A DNA stretch of 64,000 nt, from positions 248,001-312,000 of the forward strand of contig NZ_FNXY01000007.1 in NCBI RefSeq assembly GCF_900108855.1, in the 5' to 3' direction. Both the position numbers and the translations under genes were made by a program. The notes under the pieces are model-generated. The model saw nothing but the letters and a program-made list of their open reading frames with translations, made no database searches and was not told the DNA's origin. This DNA is from Dyadobacter koreensis. GTDB taxonomy: Bacteria; Bacteroidota; Bacteroidia; Cytophagales; Spirosomataceae. Positions within the stretch are counted from its first letter, which is position 1. The number at the start of each line of letters is the position of its first letter. Positions 1 to 8,763 of this stretch are shown in pieces.

Positions 1-274
1 CTTCAGAATTCATTAGCTGGCCAGTAGAGCAGCCATTAAAAATTTTAAATGGATAATGACGACATGCTTCTGCTGCACCGTCCTTTATCATTCATAAAGC
101 CTGATCAGGTCGCGCGAGTTATTAAGAAATTAAATGACAGGTTAAAATTATAGTTTGCCAGTTTCACTGCTTTCCAAACTCATTTAATTATTAAAATATG
201 ATAACCACATTTAATCGGCCATTCTTTATAGTTTTCCTGCCTGTATTTGTAACTTTTCTATGGCAATTTAGAAC
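1..274. other. gene-poor left edge
   Basis: No convincing complete gene is visible. On the plus strand an open frame at 49-153 (34 codons, ending DRLKL-stop) reads like the basic C-terminus of a protein, but stops upstream in the same frame rule out a longer gene. It may be a relic. I cannot assign a family. Confidence 0.3.
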
Positions 275-890
275 TTACCAGGCGTAAAATACCCGAACCG
301 AATAGCGTTTGTAATTATAATTCAGAAGAACGCCGTTTTGGCTGATGTAACCTACCGTCGCTGTGGTGCTGAGCTTTTCTTTACTGCTGGCAAGCGACAG
401 ACTGTAATTCTGTATGGCGGCATCCCTCAAAAGCAGATCATACCAATCAGTCCCTTTTCCGGCATAATGAGCTGGATTTTGGTACTCGACCGGAATGCTT
501 GTTGCCTGTCCGAGCCGAATTTTTTCCTGAAAAACTTCATTCTCATACTAAGCAAATTCCTGCGCGTTCATCATATCCGGCCGGCCACGCTGAGGCACCT
601 GCTGTACACCGTAACTTGCGTTAAAGCTGATGGTGGAACGCCCGTTTCCAGCTCTTTTTGTTGTGATCAGCACTACCCCATTGGAAGCTCTTGACCCATA
701 CAACGCAGTTGCTGATGCATCTTTCAGGATTGAGAATGTTTCAATCTCATCAGGATTAATGTTGCTGATATCGCCCACAATCGGAAAGCCATCCACAACA
801 TAAAGCGACTGACTACTTCCGCTGATCGAAGCAGCACCACGAATCCGTATAGACATACCTCCTACTGGCTAATTGTAATCCAAGTGAAGA
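275..890 (-). pseudogene. SusC/RagA TonB-dependent receptor fragment
   Basis: Relic of a SusC-type outer-membrane receptor plug. Reading leftward it carries PVGGMSIRIRGAASISG, LYVVDGFPI, the ETFSILKDASATALYGSRA block and GVVLITTKR, all hallmarks of the SusC plug domain. After NAQEFA there is an in-frame TAG (548-550). The same frame then continues with YENEVFQEKI, then TDWYDLLLRDAAIQ and NYSLSLASS, ending at a TAA at 275-277. The N-terminal signal and carboxypeptidase-regulatory domain and almost all of the barrel (about 700-800 residues) are missing. It cannot make a working receptor. The family call is secure; the exact limits are approximate. Confidence 0.85.
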
Positions 891-924
891 ATAGTCATAT
901 CATTGAAAGTGTCATTCGCAATTA

Positions 925-2349
925 TCAAGTAAATAAGTCTTTTAATACCTGGTTTGCCGCGTGATATCCACACAAACCATGCACACCACCACCAGGAGGA
1001 GTCGAAGCCGAACATAAATAAATTCCCCCGGTAGATGTCCGGTACGGGGATAAACTTAAAACCGGACGGCTATACAATTGAGCCACGTTTTGAAGTCCGC
1101 CGTTAACATCACCGCCAATATAATTTGGATTATATTCCTGCATCTGTAATGCATTCAACGTACTTCTTTTCAGTATTGTATCTTTAAAACCGGGTGCAAA
1201 TCTCTCAATCTGATTTTCAATAATATTGGTCATATCAACCTGAGAGCCGTTGGGGACGTGGCAATAAGCCCAGGCTGTATGTTTTCCTTCGGGCGCACGG
1301 GTTTTATCAAACTGACTTGGCTGTGATAAAAGCACATATGGTTTGTCGGCGTGTTTGCCATCAGAAGTGATTTTTTCACTATACGCGATCTCTTCAAAAG
1401 TATTTCCAAGATGAACCGTTCCAGCTCCGGATGTACTTTTGGCAGTAAAAGGAATGGGTTCGCTAAGGGCCCAGTCCATCTTAAAAACACCCATACCGTA
1501 TTTAAACTTTTTCAGTCTGCTGACATACGAAGTCCCCAGTTTTTCACCCGCAATTTCGATCAGCTGCTTTGGTCCGACATCAAAAAGGACTGCTTTTGCA
1601 GAGGGTAGTTCGTTGATGGATTTTACAAAAAAACCAGTTTGTATTTTCCCTCCCAGTGAAAGAAAATAAGACGCCAGCGCATTGGCAAGTGACTGCGATC
1701 CGCCTTCCACAATTGGCCATCCGCCAATATGTGCCGCCGAGGTCATCACAAGCCCGATGGCTGAGGATGCCAGATTATCAAAAGGCTGAACGGCATGAGC
1801 CGCTACGCCAGCCCAAAGTCCTCGTGCCTGTTTTGTTTTGAAACGATTTGCAGTCCAGCTGATCGGAGGTAAAGCTTTCATGCCAAAGGATGCCAGTGCG
1901 AGTGGATATCTGGGAATAGGAAAAGGGCCCAGGATATCGGGTAAAAGTTTTGGCAGATCCTTTACAGGTTTTTTTATCAAAGAAAGATAAGCATCTCGAT
2001 CCTGACCCAGCCCGGCCGCGGTATCTTCCAGCGAGTTTTTCAGCAAGGCCACCGTACCGTCATCAAATGGGTGCGCTGCGGCATAGGTTGGTTCAATCAG
2101 CGAAAGCCCGTGTTCTCTAAGCGGGATTGATGTAAAAAAGGGAGAAATGGCAGCCATCGGATGTACGGCAGAACATACATCATGGTGATAACCGGGAAGT
2201 GTCAACTCGGAAGTCCGCATGCCACCGCCTATGGTATCCCGTCCTTCTACCAATAAAACAGAAAGACCTGCCTTTTGAAGCGTAATGGCGGCCGCAAAAC
2301 CGTTTGGGCCAGAACCTACCACGACTGCGTCATAATCCGTATTTTTCAT
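925..2349 (-). CDS. CrtI/phytoene-dehydrogenase-like FAD oxidoreductase
   Basis: 474-residue NAD(P)/FAD-dependent oxidoreductase of the COG1233 (CrtI/PYROXD2) type. The N-terminus has the dinucleotide-binding motif VVVGSGPNGFAAA (about residues 9-21), an acidic residue ending the second strand (VEGRD) and GGGMRT. The C-terminal FAD motif is the GIYLCSASTPPGGGVHG region. No signal peptide is visible, so it is probably cytoplasmic. It is the last gene of the minus-strand run starting at SusC, 51 bases after the molybdoenzyme gene. The substrate is unknown. Carotenoid desaturation is possible, but no other carotenoid gene is nearby, so a role in a sulfur or organic redox pathway is equally open. 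Confidence 0.85.
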   Translation of the reverse strand: MKNTDYDAVVVGSGPNGFAAAITLQKAGLSVLLVEGRDTIGGGMRTSELTLPGYHHDVCSAVHPMAAISPFFTSIPLREHGLSLIEPTYAAAHPFDDGTVALLKNSLEDTAAGLGQDRDAYLSLIKKPVKDLPKLLPDILGPFPIPRYPLALASFGMKALPPISWTANRFKTKQARGLWAGVAAHAVQPFDNLASSAIGLVMTSAAHIGGWPIVEGGSQSLANALASYFLSLGGKIQTGFFVKSINELPSAKAVLFDVGPKQLIEIAGEKLGTSYVSRLKKFKYGMGVFKMDWALSEPIPFTAKSTSGAGTVHLGNTFEEIAYSEKITSDGKHADKPYVLLSQPSQFDKTRAPEGKHTAWAYCHVPNGSQVDMTNIIENQIERFAPGFKDTILKRSTLNALQMQEYNPNYIGGDVNGGLQNVAQLYSRPVLSLSPYRTSTGGIYLCSASTPPGGGVHGLCGYHAANQVLKDLFT

Positions 2350-2400
2350 TTATATATTATTTGTTGTGCATTAAAAAATGCATCAAACCTGCTGAATCAA

Positions 2401-3660
2401 TTAAGTGGCTTTAAACAAAACCTGCCCATCATTTTGAATATACCAGGCCGTGACCGGATTGTAGTGATAACCCATATTTCCGCCACGGGCTGCAAGCAGA
2501 TCTTTTAAAAACGGTTGAACGTAACCCGTTTCATCCACCGTTCTGCTGAGAATTTCGGTTGGCTGCCCGTTCCAGTTCCACAGATAACGGAAAGCAGTAT
2601 GTGCTTTATCCATGACGGGATCCTGTAATTCAGCCAGTTTCCAGGTTTTTCCTGCATCCGTACTGACTTCCACCCGAACCACCTTTCCTCTTCCACTCCA
2701 GGCAATTCCCCGAATTTCAATCCAGCCTTTTTCTACTTTCTGAGGATAAGAAGGATAAGTAATGATAGACCTCGCATCGATCGTGAAACTAAACTGGCGG
2801 ATTTTTCCACCACCGATTGCTTCGGTATATTTTGATGTTTCCTGACGTGTTTGAAAAGGCTGATCTGATAATTCAATTCTACGGAGCCATTTTACATTGA
2901 TATTTCCCTCCCATCCCGGCAAAAATAAACGCACTGGATATCCCTGCTCCGGCCGGATTGCCTCACCGTTTTGAGCATAACAAATAATGGCATCTTCCCA
3001 GCCTTTTTCGATCGGAACACTTCTTGTCATGACCGCCGCATCACCGCCTTCTGCCAGAAACCAGGTTGATTTTGGACTCACGCCTACTTCCCGAAACAAC
3101 GTAGAAAGTTTCACACCCGTCCATTCGCTCTGGCTGGTAAGTCCGCAGATTTGCTGCGGAGTAACCTTTCCATCGACCGAGCCACGATAATTTCCCGAAC
3201 ATTCCAGAAAGGCAATCCGGGAAACCGAAGGAAAACGCTTTAAATCTGCCAATGTAAAGACCATCGGCCTATTTACCATACCATGAATAACCAGCTCATA
3301 TTTTGCCGGATCAATGGCTGGTACGCCGTTATGGTTTCTTTCGAAATGAAGATCAGAGGGCGTTATTGTACCAAACAAATCCTGCAGGGGCGTTCTGGAA
3401 GAAATATCCGAAGGAGCCTTCACCGGTTTTTCAAAGGGTGATCTTGTCCCCAAAGTTCCAGGCCGTACACCCGGAACTTTGGTTGGATCCTCTATTTCTT
3501 CAATTAAATGCAGTTCCGATTTCGTCAGTGCAGCCTGGAAATTTTTCCCTGAGGCAGTTTGCGCCAAAACCACAGCCGCCGTGGCAGCTCCGCCAAGAAG
3601 TGTTCTGCGACTTATTTTTTTCTCTGTTATCAGCGGTTTATTTCCATTTTGATCAGGCAT
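2401..3660 (-). CDS. sulfite oxidase family molybdopterin oxidoreductase (SoxC/SorA-like), Tat-exported
   Basis: About 419 residues. A twin-arginine signal (SRRTLLGGAATAAVVLAQ, near residues 17-35) indicates export of the folded cofactor-loaded enzyme. The Mo domain contains HFERNHNGVP (about 105-114) and the molybdenum cysteine in AFLECSGNYRG (about Cys154). The later GYPVRLFLPGWEGN block and the C-terminal immunoglobulin-like dimerisation domain (about 270-400) are also typical. An ATG at 3658-3660 is preferred to the GTG one codon earlier. The adjacent upstream gene encodes a c-type cytochrome, as in SoxCD and SorAB, so the pair probably oxidises sulfite or a related sulfur compound in the periplasm. 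The substrate is inferred from the family. Confidence 0.88.
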   Translation of the reverse strand: MPDQNGNKPLITEKKISRRTLLGGAATAAVVLAQTASGKNFQAALTKSELHLIEEIEDPTKVPGVRPGTLGTRSPFEKPVKAPSDISSRTPLQDLFGTITPSDLHFERNHNGVPAIDPAKYELVIHGMVNRPMVFTLADLKRFPSVSRIAFLECSGNYRGSVDGKVTPQQICGLTSQSEWTGVKLSTLFREVGVSPKSTWFLAEGGDAAVMTRSVPIEKGWEDAIICYAQNGEAIRPEQGYPVRLFLPGWEGNINVKWLRRIELSDQPFQTRQETSKYTEAIGGGKIRQFSFTIDARSIITYPSYPQKVEKGWIEIRGIAWSGRGKVVRVEVSTDAGKTWKLAELQDPVMDKAHTAFRYLWNWNGQPTEILSRTVDETGYVQPFLKDLLAARGGNMGYHYNPVTAWYIQNDGQVLFKAT

Positions 3661-3687
3661 CACAATGATTCAATTTTTAAAGGTTTG

Positions 3688-4287
3688 CTAACGAATTTCC
3701 GGGCCATCCCTGCGGTCATCCGGCACGAAAAAATCGCGTGCAGGCATTACAACTTTGGGGAGCGTTTTGGCATTAATAATATCGTCAGCTTTTATCAAAC
3801 CGTTTTCATGCAATAAAAAGGCAGTAAGATTGTACACTTCCTGATCCGTAAGCGAACCGGGCTGATTAAATGGCATCGCCCGTTTGATATAATCAAAAAC
3901 CGTCGTGCCGTATGGCCAGTAATTTCCAATTGTTTTATTCCTTGCTTTTACCTTCGGATCTGTTGGATTTTTTATCGTTACAAGCTGATCGTTCGGCCCT
4001 TCCACACCGGTAGCACCATGGCAACCGGAACATTTTGCCGCATAAACCAACTTACCTTCGGAAACTTTTCCCGAACCTGCCGGAAGACCTTTCCCGTCAG
4101 GCCGGACATCCGTATCCAGCAGCGCAATTTCTTTAAGCGTGGCTGTTCTCCCAAAACCAAAAGATTTGGGGTAATGAAGCGTATCAGCCTGACCACCATT
4201 TTTAGCGGTAGTCAGGCTTTGTAATGAGGTCAATGATATTGAAAAAAGCAGACAGACTGCTGCCATAAGCACTGTGGATTTAGTCAT
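3688..4287 (-). CDS. c-type cytochrome, SoxD/SorB-like
   Basis: About 199 residues starting at an ATG (4285-4287) that overlaps the stop of the upstream DoxX-like gene by 8 bases. The start is chosen because a clear signal peptide follows (MTKSTVLMAAVCLLFSISL); the longer frame has none. A single haem-binding CSGCH lies near residues 86-90, and MPFNQPGS is the likely distal methionine region. The segment DVRPDGKGLPAGSG just before the haem motif resembles SoxD and sulfite-dehydrogenase cytochromes. It probably takes electrons from the neighbouring molybdoenzyme in the periplasm and passes them to the respiratory chain. Confidence 0.87.
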   Translation of the reverse strand: MTKSTVLMAAVCLLFSISLTSLQSLTTAKNGGQADTLHYPKSFGFGRTATLKEIALLDTDVRPDGKGLPAGSGKVSEGKLVYAAKCSGCHGATGVEGPNDQLVTIKNPTDPKVKARNKTIGNYWPYGTTVFDYIKRAMPFNQPGSLTDQEVYNLTAFLLHENGLIKADDIINAKTLPKVVMPARDFFVPDDRRDGPEIR

Positions 4288-5929
4288 ATTTTCCTGCGTC
4301 AAGCGTACTTTTTGGCAAAACATAATTTCTGTTAACCCGGTCAAGCACAACATAAAGCGAATCTTTGTTCTGGTCAATTCCTCTTAAAATGACATGAGAC
4401 CCATCGGTTGTCTGGTAAGTCAAAATCATCCTGTTGCGTTTTTCATTTTTGGGTGCTTCGGCAAATTCCCGGTCGCGGCGTGTGGAAGCTGCGCGGGGAT
4501 CAATTTTTTTGGCCTCATCTCCAATATGGACCCAGGCAGCTTTACTGATCCAGTTAGGATCCGGCTCGTCTTCCGGTTTAAGTTTCTTCTTTTTTGGTTT
4601 CGGGGCTCCGCCTGAAAGATCCGTTGCATCCCGCGCACCCAGCTCCCTTCCTGACGGCGCTTTGAATTTGTCCTGCAAGTACAAAACGTGATCAACCGGG
4701 TCACCATAATAATGGAAAACCCTTTGTCCGCCACCCGTTCCGGTCAGCTCAAAAGTCCTGCTTATATCTCTCATCGGCGAGCCTCCACCATTGGAAAGAT
4801 CAAGTGGTGTTGGTTTGTTGACTTTGAAAGTCAGTGTGGTCCATTTTTCAAAAGTCGCCCATTGCCACCTTACAGTATCCTGAGGCGAGTAAGGAATTAC
4901 TTTATTATTGATACGAAATTCAGTTACATTATAATTTCCCCGAAGCTCTTTAATCCCAGCCGTTGAAGGTTGTTTATACGGATCATACAGGAAATTAACC
5001 AGTGACAGAAAAAAAAACAAAAAGAGAAAAATACCGATTACGGCCGATTTCACACCAAGTCTTGCATATTTCTGCCACGCCTTCGTAAAGGTTGGATAAT
5101 AGTTGACAGGGACGGTGAAGCGTTCAAGAATAAAAAGATTGTACAAACGCGGGATATCCTGCACCATCAGAAACGCAGACAAAATCACAAAGTAGGAACT
5201 GTACACATGCACGCCTCCGTCATAGGCAAAATTGACATAAACAATATCGCCTAATGCGCCATAAAGAAGGATGGCTCCCAGGAAAGTTGTCTTTCTGAAA
5301 AACAATAAGACGCCGCCGGCAATCTCAACAACACCGGCAAAAACCTGGTACCAGGGCACAATCCCCACGGACAGCCAGTAAATTTTCTGCAAAGTAAAAT
5401 CACCGAAATCAGTGTTCAAAAGTCCGAGTGACGGATACGGCATTTGTGTTGGCAGCAATTTGGTAAATCCAAAACCGATGATACCAATGCCTGCACGGTA
5501 CCGCACAATGGTGCGCAGCCAGTAATTCAGTTTGATATAATTCTGCGGATCTTTTTTCAGAACCTTGACCACTATCGTCCAGATTGCACCCACCACAATC
5601 GCGAAAATAAGTGTAATTACATAAGTCGCGTAACCGTTCAAACTACTTCCAAAAAGGGTCCTGCCGAAAATTTCCAGACCAGAGCCAAAACGCGCTACAT
5701 CGTACGGGTCCCGGTAATGCAGATTAGTCCAGTCTATCGAAAATACGACCTTATACCACTCCGGATTCCACGGCAAAGAAATGCTGACAAAGAAGACAAA
5801 TGCTATCCGAAAGAGGATTTTCTGCCACTCCGGCCATCGATTCCCACCAAAAGCAGTTGCATCTGCAGGGCCAGCGACGCGGCGGGTCTCTTCTATTACA
5901 TCTGCCGAGTTACTCGTTGAAATTGACAT
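4280..5929 (-). CDS. DoxX-like integral membrane protein with C-terminal extension
   Basis: 549 residues with several hydrophobic segments: near 35-52, 90-115, a DoxX-like core at about 140-270 (GIGIIGFGFTKLLP, VPWYQVFAGVVEIAGG, LLFFRKTTFLGAILLYGALG) and one near 300-315. A soluble part follows. It is a paralogue of the next upstream gene, but carries an extra basic, proline-rich insert (PKPKKKKLKPEDEPDP, about residue 440). DoxX-type proteins form the membrane part of some thiosulfate:quinone oxidoreductases. Membership in a sulfite-dehydrogenase operon suggests electron transfer to quinone, but this is inference. Confidence 0.75.
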   Translation of the reverse strand: MSISTSNSADVIEETRRVAGPADATAFGGNRWPEWQKILFRIAFVFFVSISLPWNPEWYKVVFSIDWTNLHYRDPYDVARFGSGLEIFGRTLFGSSLNGYATYVITLIFAIVVGAIWTIVVKVLKKDPQNYIKLNYWLRTIVRYRAGIGIIGFGFTKLLPTQMPYPSLGLLNTDFGDFTLQKIYWLSVGIVPWYQVFAGVVEIAGGVLLFFRKTTFLGAILLYGALGDIVYVNFAYDGGVHVYSSYFVILSAFLMVQDIPRLYNLFILERFTVPVNYYPTFTKAWQKYARLGVKSAVIGIFLFLFFFLSLVNFLYDPYKQPSTAGIKELRGNYNVTEFRINNKVIPYSPQDTVRWQWATFEKWTTLTFKVNKPTPLDLSNGGGSPMRDISRTFELTGTGGGQRVFHYYGDPVDHVLYLQDKFKAPSGRELGARDATDLSGGAPKPKKKKLKPEDEPDPNWISKAAWVHIGDEAKKIDPRAASTRRDREFAEAPKNEKRNRMILTYQTTDGSHVILRGIDQNKDSLYVVLDRVNRNYVLPKSTLDAGKYD

Positions 5930-5970
5930 AATGAATGTTGTTTTATATTTTAATTTCGAACAGTTTCATT

Positions 5971-7350
5971 TCAAAGTTTCGGACTTCCTCTTCTTCCGAG
6001 TTTCTTAATTTCGGTCTGCAAATACTTTTTGTTGATTTTTTCAAGACGGACAAAAACAGAGTCGCGGTCGCTGTTTATTCCTGAAAGGATAATCGTTGCG
6101 GAATCCGGCCTGGTGTAATGAAGCTGGAATTTGTCGTCAGGATAATGTTTGTTTCTGTTTTGCAGATTCAGCACCTGCGCCGTTGGGTCAATTTTGTAGC
6201 TGTAATAGTGTCTTCCCGCAGAGCCCAGAAATTCATAAACCCTGTCTTTATCATTTTCATTGATCTCCTCAATATTTGTAGAATCAATGATAACCGGTTT
6301 GTTCGAACGAATACTAAGCGTAGCCCATTTTTCAAAGACCACATCTTTCCAACGAACCGGGTCCACTAGCGAATAAGCCAAAACCTGGTTATTGATCTTG
6401 AATTCAGCCACATTATAAAGTCCTGCCGCTTTGGCCAGACCGGGCGCTTTCGGGTATTGGTATGGATCGTTGTGATAGCCGTTCCTGGTTTTAAAACCAA
6501 AATGTATTACAAAGAAGAAAATGAAAAATACTTTAAGGCCAAGTCTGCCATACTGCTGCCATTTCCATTGAAATGTAGGATGGAAACGGTTGGGGATCGT
6601 CGGTTTTTCCAGGGTTAGCAAACTGTAAAGTCTTGGTGCATCAAAGGCAAACAAAAACAGCGCAAGCAGAATCAGGTAAAAACTGTAAACAGCCTCTCCG
6701 CCCCCATAAGCAAGATTTGACATAAAAACATTTCCCGTAAAAGGAATGATGATCAATGTTCCAATGACAGTCGTTTTTCTGTTTAAAAGCAGAAGTCCGC
6801 CCAGAATTTCAATCAATCCAAGAAAAGACTGATATCCCGGAACAACGCCCAGGCTCAATGCAAATATTTTCCAGTCAGAGAAATCGCCATACTGCGTGTT
6901 CAGGTTACTGATAGAAGGCAGCGGTGACTGAAGCGGGAAAAATTTAATCAGACCGTAAGCGATCAAACCCAGCGCAAGCCGGTAACGGACAATGACCCGG
7001 ATCCAATAATATAGTGCATTATATTCCTGTTTTTCCTTTCCAACAAGTCCCCAGATCAATCCACCGATTATTGCAATAACCAAAAGGATAAACAAATTCA
7101 GGAAAGAATTTTCCGCGAAAAACTCCGGAGAGTAATGCGCCAGTTTGAAAAAATCACCATAATGAAGATCCAGCCAGTTGATCGAAAATACGGTTTTATA
7201 ATATTTCCAATCCAGCGGAACAGCCAGCAAAAAGAAATAGATAAAGGAAATCCTGAATGCTGTCTTTTCAGCGTTGCTCCATGGCAACTGAAAATTCTCG
7301 CCTGGCTCTTCATTTATATACACACCACTTGACACATTTGACGTTGCCAT
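5971..7350 (-). CDS. DoxX-like integral membrane protein
   Basis: 459 residues, paralogous along its length to the 549-residue neighbour. Shared blocks include FRISFIYFFLLAVPLDWKYY, RYRLALGLIAYGLIKFFP, VPGYQSFLGLIEILGGLLLL and NRKTTVIGTLIIIPFTGN. The C-terminal soluble domain carries FEKWATLSIRSNKP, matched by FEKWTTLTFKVNKP in the neighbour. It lacks the lysine/proline-rich insert. It starts 18 bases after SusD and lies 41 bases before its paralogue, so they form one transcription unit. Tandem duplication is the simplest origin. Function is unproven. Confidence 0.75.
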   Translation of the reverse strand: MATSNVSSGVYINEEPGENFQLPWSNAEKTAFRISFIYFFLLAVPLDWKYYKTVFSINWLDLHYGDFFKLAHYSPEFFAENSFLNLFILLVIAIIGGLIWGLVGKEKQEYNALYYWIRVIVRYRLALGLIAYGLIKFFPLQSPLPSISNLNTQYGDFSDWKIFALSLGVVPGYQSFLGLIEILGGLLLLNRKTTVIGTLIIIPFTGNVFMSNLAYGGGEAVYSFYLILLALFLFAFDAPRLYSLLTLEKPTIPNRFHPTFQWKWQQYGRLGLKVFFIFFFVIHFGFKTRNGYHNDPYQYPKAPGLAKAAGLYNVAEFKINNQVLAYSLVDPVRWKDVVFEKWATLSIRSNKPVIIDSTNIEEINENDKDRVYEFLGSAGRHYYSYKIDPTAQVLNLQNRNKHYPDDKFQLHYTRPDSATIILSGINSDRDSVFVRLEKINKKYLQTEIKKLGRRGSPKL

Positions 7351-7368
7351 AGATTAAGGGTTTAAGAT

Positions 7369-8727
7369 TTAATATCCTGGATTTTGTTCCAAAGCTTTGT
7401 CGATCTGAAGCTGCACAGATGGAATCGGCATCAGATAACGATTGGGGTCTGTGATACCTAACACCGTGGCAGCACGGCCCGTACGAACCAGGTCAAACCA
7501 ACGGTGCGGTTCCAGTGCAAATTCTATCCTTCGCTCATTTTCAACTGCCAGAAGAAGATCGTCCTTAGAGCTCGCAGAAGTTGCTGCAAGGCCCGCTCTT
7601 GTGCGAATTGCGTTCACATCCGCAGCAGCGTCAGTAAGTTTTGCCAGCTGCGCACGTGCTTCCGCTCTGATCAGGTAAAGTTCAGCGATACGGATTACAT
7701 AGGACGGATCCGAACCCGGCGAGCGATAATACAGATTTCCATACCACCGCGACTGATTGTCTTTTGCTGCAAGCGCACTTCTGTTTCCTCCTACCAAAGG
7801 ATCATTTACCAAGGCAACAAATACATCATTTGGAGCCCATTGGCGGGTTCCTCCATTTGTCTGAGGCTGCCACTGTCCGCGGTGATCATTTATTTCAGAA
7901 GTTCCGTTGTAAAAAATTTCAAAAACAGACTCCTGTGTTCCGCGCACGTTATTTGCAAAAAATGCACTATATGGCGTTAAAAGTTTATAATTGGTAATAT
8001 CCGAAATCACTTTGGTGGCATATTCCTCTGCTTTCGCCCAGTCTTTTTGGTATAAATAATAACGTGATTTTAAAGCCCAAACTGTTTTACGTGTAGCATG
8101 ATACCGGTTGACTGTTTCTGCCAAAAGCGGCTCGGCAGCGTCAAGATCTTTCAAAACCTGTGCATAGGTTTCAGCCTGCGTACTACGTTTAATACCAGAG
8201 TTTTCCGACGGTGACGAAGTTGGCTGCGTGATCAGCGGAACTCCTCCCCAGGTTCTGGCAAGATCGAAATAAGCAAGTGCCCGGAGGAAGTAGGCTTCGC
8301 CGACAATCGGGTTTTTCAATGCGTCTGTCAACGTTGGATCTGTAACGGCCGGAACTTTTGCGATCACCTGATTGGCACGATTAATTGTGGCATAGATTGC
8401 AATCCATGCGCCGCTAATTGTAGAATTTTCTGCGTTTACTCTATGATTGATAAACTCCTGTATCTGCGATTGAGAACCTGTCCACTGGATATTGTCTCCC
8501 GACAAATAACCGATCGACTGAAACGTGGTCCCGTAATAACTGGAATTGGCAACGGCATTATAAACTCCACGCAAAGCTGTTTCTGCGGAAGCTTTATCAA
8601 ATATGGTTTGCTCGTCGGAAATGGAAGCTTTCGGTTCAACGTCCAGAAAAGAATCGCAGGAGGTCAGCACCGATAAACCCAGTGACAGCGCAAGAAAATA
8701 ATTAATTCGTTTCATGTTTCTCATCAT
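7369..8727 (-). CDS. SusD/RagB family outer-membrane lipoprotein
   Basis: About 450 residues. There are three possible ATG codons at 8727, 8724 and 8715. The last (MKRINYFLALSLGLSVLTSC) gives the cleanest lipoprotein signal, with the lipidated cysteine in SVLTSCDSF. Typical SusD features follow: the early LRGVYNAV segment, YFLRALAYFDLARTWGGVPLI, the late ERRIEFALEPHRWFDLVRTG block and the terminal YLMPIPSVQLQIDKALEQNPGY type ending. It forms a lidded nutrient-import pair with the SusC-like barrel 36 bases upstream. Substrate unknown; no glycoside hydrolase lies nearby. Confidence 0.95.
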   Translation of the reverse strand: MMRNMKRINYFLALSLGLSVLTSCDSFLDVEPKASISDEQTIFDKASAETALRGVYNAVANSSYYGTTFQSIGYLSGDNIQWTGSQSQIQEFINHRVNAENSTISGAWIAIYATINRANQVIAKVPAVTDPTLTDALKNPIVGEAYFLRALAYFDLARTWGGVPLITQPTSSPSENSGIKRSTQAETYAQVLKDLDAAEPLLAETVNRYHATRKTVWALKSRYYLYQKDWAKAEEYATKVISDITNYKLLTPYSAFFANNVRGTQESVFEIFYNGTSEINDHRGQWQPQTNGGTRQWAPNDVFVALVNDPLVGGNRSALAAKDNQSRWYGNLYYRSPGSDPSYVIRIAELYLIRAEARAQLAKLTDAAADVNAIRTRAGLAATSASSKDDLLLAVENERRIEFALEPHRWFDLVRTGRAATVLGITDPNRYLMPIPSVQLQIDKALEQNPGY

Positions 8728-8763
8728 TGTTTTGAGAATAGTATTTAATTTCTGCTTCGCTGA

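Noticed and set aside
338..694. 118-codon plus-strand ORF
   Set aside because: It is antisense to the SusC plug fragment, whose motifs are unmistakable on the minus strand.
4288..4377. 30-residue N-terminal extension of the cytochrome
   Set aside because: It overlaps the upstream gene deeply and lacks a signal peptide; the ATG at 4287 restores one.
7442..7980. plus-strand ORFs antisense to SusD
   Set aside because: They are shadows of the SusD coding sequence with no family features.
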